Source of the DNA: Chryseobacterium lathyri
GTDB taxonomy: Bacteria; Bacteroidota; Bacteroidia; Flavobacteriales; Weeksellaceae
Direction of reading: 5' to 3'
Length of the DNA stretch: 64,000 nt
Assembly: GCF_003290185.1 (NCBI RefSeq)
Contig: NZ_QNFY01000015.1
Coordinates: 1-64,000 of the forward strand
This document shows, in pieces, positions 59,376 through 64,000 of this stretch; within the stretch, counting starts at the first letter, position 1, and each line of letters opens with the position of its first letter. The notes below the pieces were generated by a model. That model saw nothing but the letters and a program-made list of their open reading frames with translations, was not told the DNA's origin and made no database searches. A program made the translations under genes and the position numbers.

Positions 59376-60761
59376 TTATAATCCGAACTGTCTAGCAAAC
59401 AAATCAGGAAAAACTCCTAATATGATAATTGATGCAATTACAAATACCGCTACGATATTGTAAGTAAGGGTTACTTTTTCTGAAGATTTGAATGTTGTTT
59501 CTTTGAAGAAGAACATTGAAATAATCAGTCTTAAATAATAGGCAATAGATACTGCAGAACCTAATACAGCTACCAATACTAAGAAAACTCCGTGCGTTGA
59601 ATTCATTGCCTGAGAGAATAAAGCAAATTTCCCCATGAAACCGGCTGTTAGCGGAACTCCTGCCATTGAAAGCATAGAGATCGCCGCAGCTGTGGCCAAT
59701 AGAGGTTCAGACTTTGCCAATCCTTTGAAAGCTCCAAAAGAGGTTTCTCTTTTTAATTTTTCAACATAAATCAAACACATGAAAACTCCAACCGTTGATA
59801 AAGCATAAGCAAATAAATAGAACGCTAAATTATAAGTAGAAAGGCTCGTCATTCCGAAGAATACCAATCCGATGTATCCTGCGTGGGAAACAGAGGAGTA
59901 AGCGAGCATTCTTTTTGCATTGGTCTGGGCAAGACCCATAACATTGGCTAAAAGTAATGTGATGATCAGGAATACGCCAAACACATTGATCCATTCTTCA
60001 GTAACACCTCCAAATCCGATAGTCATTAATCTGAATAAAGCAAAGAATCCTGAGATCTTTACCACACTCGCCATAAATGCAGTGATGAGTGAAGGGGCTC
60101 CATAATATACATCAGGACTCCACATGTGGAAGGGTGCCAATGCCACTTTGAATGCCAGTGCGCAAAGAATAAGAAGAACTCCTAAAATGAACATAACGTC
60201 TTTAGGGTTTTTAACTCCGAAATCCTGGATCTTATATAAATCAAAACTTCCGGTACTTCCGTAAATAAATGCAATACCAAACAGTAAGAAACCTGTTGCA
60301 AATGCACCCATCAGGAAATACTTGATCGAAGCTTCATTAGATCTTAAATCAGTTTTGTTGGCACCGGCCATTACATACAACGGAATGGAAAGAATTTCTA
60401 CTCCTAAGAAAAGAGTAACCATATTCTGGAATCCAAATAGGATAATTCCTCCGCATAATGCAAAAAGCATCAGTGCATATAATTCTGACTGGTGGCTTCT
60501 GTGGTTGCTGAATGCAAAACCTCCCAGGAAGAATAACAATAAGGTTGTTACAATAGATATTTTGGTGAATAACGCTGTATTTGCAGTATACTCATACATG
60601 TGTCTGTACTTTTCGAAGAAAGCACATTCAGGTAAGAAGCTTACATATAAAGCGACGATCAATCCTAAAATCCCAATGTATCTTGCGAATTTTCCCTGTT
60701 CAAAAACTCCTGAAAATAACGCAATAACTGCCGTTAGGAAAACAATAATTAAAACACTCAT
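59376..60761 (-). CDS. nuoN: NADH-quinone oxidoreductase subunit N
   Basis: 461 residues, about 14 membrane helices, an antiporter-like proton-pumping subunit of complex I. Typical segments: YVMAGANKTDLRSNEASIKYFLMGAF, LAPFHMWSPDVYYGAP (the PFHxWxPD signature) and NVMGLAQTNAKRMLAYSSVSHAGYI. Last gene of the nuo operon, followed by a terminator. Confidence 0.95.
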   Translation of the reverse strand: MSVLIIVFLTAVIALFSGVFEQGKFARYIGILGLIVALYVSFLPECAFFEKYRHMYEYTANTALFTKISIVTTLLLFFLGGFAFSNHRSHQSELYALMLFALCGGIILFGFQNMVTLFLGVEILSIPLYVMAGANKTDLRSNEASIKYFLMGAFATGFLLFGIAFIYGSTGSFDLYKIQDFGVKNPKDVMFILGVLLILCALAFKVALAPFHMWSPDVYYGAPSLITAFMASVVKISGFFALFRLMTIGFGGVTEEWINVFGVFLIITLLLANVMGLAQTNAKRMLAYSSVSHAGYIGLVFFGMTSLSTYNLAFYLFAYALSTVGVFMCLIYVEKLKRETSFGAFKGLAKSEPLLATAAAISMLSMAGVPLTAGFMGKFALFSQAMNSTHGVFLVLVAVLGSAVSIAYYLRLIISMFFFKETTFKSSEKVTLTYNIVAVFVIASIIILGVFPDLFARQFGL

Positions 60762-60922
60762 AATATAGATTTGAGATGTGAGATTTTAAGTTGAGAGTTT
60801 AAAGTTTAAGATTCAGAGTTTAAAGTTCAGTAGAATCATCTCCTGTCTCTAATCTTCTTGTTTCCTTTCTTTTTACTCTTCTCTAATCTCTTAATTTTTT
60901 AATTTTTAAATCTTTTAATTTT
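60762..60922. other. Low-complexity spacer between nuoM and nuoN
   Basis: A 161-bp gap of repeated words. The half near nuoN is purine-rich (AGTTTAAAGTTTAAGATT, AGAGTTTAAAG) and the half near nuoM pyrimidine-rich (CTCTAATCTCTTAATTTT, AAATCTTTTAATTTTTT), so the two halves are loosely inverted. It is unusual inside an operon whose other members overlap. No gene or promoter seen. Confidence 0.6.
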
Positions 60923-62416
60923 TTAGCTGGCCATCGCTGTGTAGATAAACGTCAGCGAACTATTCACCATATCGATTATCGGTTGAGGGAAGATACCAAA
61001 TACAATTACAAAAACCGCTATGCTTGCCAATACGGAAAACTCTACTGCAGATAAATCTTTTACAGTACTTAAAACAGCTTCATTTCCTTCACCAAACATT
61101 GCTTTTCCGTAGAATCTCAATAAATATACAGCAGCAAGAATTACCGTAAGACCTGCGATCACTGCAGCCAAACCGTTAAAATCATATACCGATTTCAACA
61201 GGATAAATTCTCCGATGAATCCGTTAGTCAATGGAACTCCCATTGAACCTAATATAATAATCAGGAACAAAACGGCAAATTTAGGGGCTACTTTCGCCAA
61301 ACCTCCCATTTGTCTGATATCTCTTGATTTAAATCGTTTGTATAAAATATCACAGCAGTAGAATAATCCAACTACGTTGATACCGTGGGCAAAAGTCTGT
61401 ACCAATGCTCCTTCAGCTCCTTCGATATTGAATGTTCCTCTTAAAGTGATCACTGCAGAAGAGAAGATCCCTGCTACCATTAATCCTACGTGAGAGAAAG
61501 AAGAATATGCAATGATTCTCTTCATATCGGTCTGGATGATGGCAATCAGTGCACCATGAACAATTCCTACAATAGCCAGGATAATTACAATCTGCCCTGA
61601 AATGCCGGCAATAGGAAGCGGGGTGATTGGAAGAAGGTAACGGATAACCCCGTACACCGCCATCTTCAGCATGATCCCTGATAAAAGCATGGATCCCTGA
61701 GTAGGAGAGTAGGTATACGTGTCCGGCTGCCATGTATGGAAAGGGAATACCGGTAATTTCACTGCAAATGCAAAGAAGATAAACCAGAATACCACCGTTT
61801 GCTGTGCCTCATTAAGCTGAGCATTATATAGATCTGTTAAAGCGAATGATGCAGAGTGGTTGTACACATAGATCAATCCGGCTAACATAAATAATGACCC
61901 AACGAATGTATAGACGAAGAATTTCGTAGTGAATTCAAATCTTTTGTTTTCCTGGCCCCAAAGTCCGGCAATGAACCAGATCGGGATCAAAGTTACTTCC
62001 CAGAAAATATAGAATAATAGTCCGTCTAAAGAAGTGAACACTCCAACAAGACCGAACTGCATGAGCAGGATCAGACCGTAGAATGTATTTCTGTAGCTTA
62101 CATTTTCGTTGAAAGAAGATAAAATAATGATGGGCGTCAAAATATTGGTCAACAATAAAAGAAGCAGACTCATTCCGTCAATTCCGAAATGAAGTGAGCT
62201 TTTAATAAACTGCGACCAAGGATAATTGATTTCGTGCTGCAATACACTGTCTACCGTTGGATTAAAATTAAAATCCGCTGTGATGTAGAAAGTAATAAGC
62301 ATCTGGACTAATGCAATTCCCAACGCCAAATATTTGCTGGATTTATTTTTCCATGCAAAAACTAATCCCGAACCTACTAGAGGTAATAGTAATAATGTTA
62401 ATAATAAACCAGACAT
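60923..62416 (-). CDS. nuoM: NADH-quinone oxidoreductase subunit M
   Basis: 497 residues, about 14 helices. SSLHFGIDGMSLLLLLLTNILTPI, YIFWEVTLIPIWFIAGLWG (with the conserved membrane Glu) and KLPVFPFHTWQPDTYTYSPTQGSMLLSG (where most members have PFHTWLPDAH) place it as NuoM. Its ATG overlaps the nuoL stop codon by one base (TAATG), so translation is coupled. Confidence 0.95.
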   Translation of the reverse strand: MSGLLLTLLLLPLVGSGLVFAWKNKSSKYLALGIALVQMLITFYITADFNFNPTVDSVLQHEINYPWSQFIKSSLHFGIDGMSLLLLLLTNILTPIIILSSFNENVSYRNTFYGLILLMQFGLVGVFTSLDGLLFYIFWEVTLIPIWFIAGLWGQENKRFEFTTKFFVYTFVGSLFMLAGLIYVYNHSASFALTDLYNAQLNEAQQTVVFWFIFFAFAVKLPVFPFHTWQPDTYTYSPTQGSMLLSGIMLKMAVYGVIRYLLPITPLPIAGISGQIVIILAIVGIVHGALIAIIQTDMKRIIAYSSFSHVGLMVAGIFSSAVITLRGTFNIEGAEGALVQTFAHGINVVGLFYCCDILYKRFKSRDIRQMGGLAKVAPKFAVLFLIIILGSMGVPLTNGFIGEFILLKSVYDFNGLAAVIAGLTVILAAVYLLRFYGKAMFGEGNEAVLSTVKDLSAVEFSVLASIAVFVIVFGIFPQPIIDMVNSSLTFIYTAMAS

Positions 62417-64000
62417 TATTGTAATATAAAGTTAACAATCAGTATAATTCCCACTGCTAAAGACATGATAAGAATATAAGTCTCTACATTTCCGTTTTGG
62501 ATACGCTTCATCGCTTTTCCGCTGTCTTCAGCGCCTTCGCCTACGAAGTCTACAAAACGGTCTAAGATCCCTTTATCAAACATCTTTCCTCCGCGTCCTA
62601 ATCCTTCAACAGTTTTTACAATCAATGCATTGTAAAGTTCGTCTACATATAATTTCTTAGCAGAAAGCTTTTCCCATCCGGTATAGCTTTCTTCTGCCAG
62701 CGCCATCTTTTTCTTTTTTACGTAGGTATTTTTTACGATAAACCATACGGAGAAGAACATCAGCACTGTAGCTCCCAATAATATCATTTCGGTACCAAAC
62801 GGAACTCCCGAAAGAGTCGCTTCCATCTGGTTATAACTTTGCTCAGTAAGAACAGGCTTCAGCCATTCCATTAATTTTGCATAATGACCGTGTCCTATGA
62901 AGTGAGGAAGGTTAATGAAACCTCCAAGCACTGAAAGGATAGCCAGAACGATCAACGGAAGAGTCATATTGGAAGGGCTTTCGTGTAAGTGATGCTTTTG
63001 ATCTTCCGTACCTCTGAACTCTCCGTGGAATGTCAGGTAGTACAGTCTGAACATATAGGTTGCAGTCATTGCCGCTAAAGCAAATAAAATTACCCAGTAG
63101 ACAGGGTTTTTAGCGAATGCTGCTACTAAAATTTCGTCTTTTGAGATCATCCCTGAAAGTAAAGGGAAACCTGAGATGGCTAATGTTCCGATAAGGAAAG
63201 TAGCATGGGTAATAGGAATGTATTTTTTCAGACCTCCCATGAAACGCATATCCTGCTCGTTGCTCATCGCGTGGATCACAGAACCTGCTCCAAGGAATAA
63301 TAAAGCCTTGAAGAATGCGTGTGTCATTACGTGGAACATCGCTGTAGTATAAGCTCCCAATCCTAAAGCAATGAACATAAATCCAAGCTGTGAAACGGTA
63401 GAGTAGGCCAATACTTTTTTGATGTCGTTCTGACGAAGTGCATAGAATCCAGCCAAAGCAGCTGTTAAGAATCCGATGAATAAAATTCCTCCCTGAACCG
63501 TAGGTGCCAAAGTAAATAAGAAGTTTGATCTTACTACTAAGTAGATACCCGCAGTTACCATCGTTGCCGCGTGGATTAACGCTGAAACAGGAGTTGGTCC
63601 GGCCATCGCATCCGGTAACCATGTATATAAAGGAACCTGAGCAGATTTACCGGTAGCCCCGATAAATAAACTGGCTGTAATAAAGATAATTACTGTTCCG
63701 TCTAATTCAAATTTTGAAGCGTTCTGTGCTACTGTAAGGTAATCTACAGCATTGGTCTGAGAAGCGATCATGAAAATACCGATCAATAATGCAAGGTCAC
63801 CAATTCTGTTCATGATGAAAGCTTTTCTTGCCGCTTTACCGTATTCTTCGTTGGTATACCAGAATCCGATCAACAGGTAAGAACAAAGACCTACACCTTC
63901 CCATCCGATGAACAGGATCAGGTAGTTGCTTCCCATTACCAAAAGTAACATAGAGAAGATGAAAAGATTCAGATAAGTAAAGAACTTATAGAAACCTTTG
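62416..64000 (-). CDS. nuoL: NADH-quinone oxidoreductase subunit L (5' end outside the window)
   Basis: The visible 527 codons are the C-terminal part of NuoL; the frame is open to the window edge (FYKFFTYLNLFIFSMLLLVM before the conserved GWEGVGLCSYLLIGFWY), so the real start lies beyond 64000. AQVPLYTWLPDAMAGPTPVSALIHAATMVTAG is the proton-channel signature. The C-terminal lateral helix and final membrane anchor (VETYILIMSLAVGIILIVNFIL) are present. It overlaps nuoM by one base. Confidence 0.95.
   Translation of the reverse strand, partial: KGFYKFFTYLNLFIFSMLLLVMGSNYLILFIGWEGVGLCSYLLIGFWYTNEEYGKAARKAFIMNRIGDLALLIGIFMIASQTNAVDYLTVAQNASKFELDGTVIIFITASLFIGATGKSAQVPLYTWLPDAMAGPTPVSALIHAATMVTAGIYLVVRSNFLFTLAPTVQGGILFIGFLTAALAGFYALRQNDIKKVLAYSTVSQLGFMFIALGLGAYTTAMFHVMTHAFFKALLFLGAGSVIHAMSNEQDMRFMGGLKKYIPITHATFLIGTLAISGFPLLSGMISKDEILVAAFAKNPVYWVILFALAAMTATYMFRLYYLTFHGEFRGTEDQKHHLHESPSNMTLPLIVLAILSVLGGFINLPHFIGHGHYAKLMEWLKPVLTEQSYNQMEATLSGVPFGTEMILLGATVLMFFSVWFIVKNTYVKKKKMALAEESYTGWEKLSAKKLYVDELYNALIVKTVEGLGRGGKMFDKGILDRFVDFVGEGAEDSGKAMKRIQNGNVETYILIMSLAVGIILIVNFILQ

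Overview
This is an AT-rich chromosomal window from a member of Bacteroidota, class Flavobacteriia, most likely Chryseobacterium or a close relative in Weeksellaceae. The evidence is a PorV/PorQ-type protein and a PorP/SprF-type protein (type IX secretion families), Bacteroidota-specific families (DUF5606, DUF3822, DUF2807 head-GIN lipoproteins), a LemA/TPM module, weak Shine-Dalgarno signals, and many upstream copies of the Bacteroidota -7 promoter element TAnnTTTG. No phage, plasmid, transposase, CRISPR array or tRNA was recognised. Most of the window is ordinary housekeeping chromosome with small transcription units on both strands.

Layout. 1-100: 3' end of a 5S rRNA and its terminator, so an rRNA operon lies just upstream. 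0.3-4.6 kb: VWA protein plus ChlI/MoxR-like AAA+ ATPase, then a convergent methylcrotonyl-CoA carboxylase beta subunit. 4.8-4.9 kb: a candidate small RNA. 5-12 kb: EamA transporter, PorV/PorQ family protein, a secreted protein, uvrC, a secreted protein, hutH. 12-23 kb: flavin reductase, GNAT, S8 lipoprotein protease, YgiD, YceI, a six-copy tandem repeat array, DPP-IV-like peptidase, LLM oxidoreductase, VF530 protein, FKBP/SlyD, YchJ. 23-32 kb: Dcp/M3 peptidase lipoprotein, DUF2807 lipoprotein, Kef-type antiporter with its KefF-like partner, lemA-TPM-TPM operon, folA. 32-38 kb: TRIC channel, a decayed four-helix-bundle gene flanked by inverted repeats, coaD, ddl, PASTA protein, rluD, PorP/SprF. 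38-51 kb: hemW, DUF4139 protein, murI, nitroreductase/HxlR divergent pair, an operon yfcE-smr-DUF3822-rsmD, serine hydrolase, sixA, ruvX-def, DUF5606, mazG, a lipoprotein. 51-59 kb: a 1237-residue phosphoesterase/kinase-like/beta-barrel protein divergent from an orphan HD-PycTM (Pycsar-effector-type) protein, then a GAF-domain protein. 59-64 kb: nuoN, nuoM and the 3' part of nuoL of respiratory complex I.

Functional links. coaD, murI, ddl and rluD are core metabolism, wall and ribosome genes. Kef antiporter and KefF-like reductase form a K+/H+ efflux pair. The PASTA protein sits beside ddl and near murI, which fits wall sensing. The nitroreductase is probably controlled by the divergent HxlR regulator.

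Most interesting points: (1) the outer-membrane protein at 51.5-55.3 kb, which joins a calcineurin-like phosphatase, a CotH/Fam20-like kinase motif set and a barrel, and whose start codon lies 26 bp from that of a Pycsar-effector-like gene with no cyclase visible; (2) an intergenic element at 32.7-33.04 kb made of inverted repeats around a frameshifted and internally deleted S23/four-helix-bundle gene; (3) the 16.8-17.3 kb tandem array and several other intergenic inverted repeats with word-like arms; (4) a hairpin family with a compensatory stem change; (5) several genes lacking an ATG start. Promoter calls rest mostly on the -7 element alone and are moderate in confidence.
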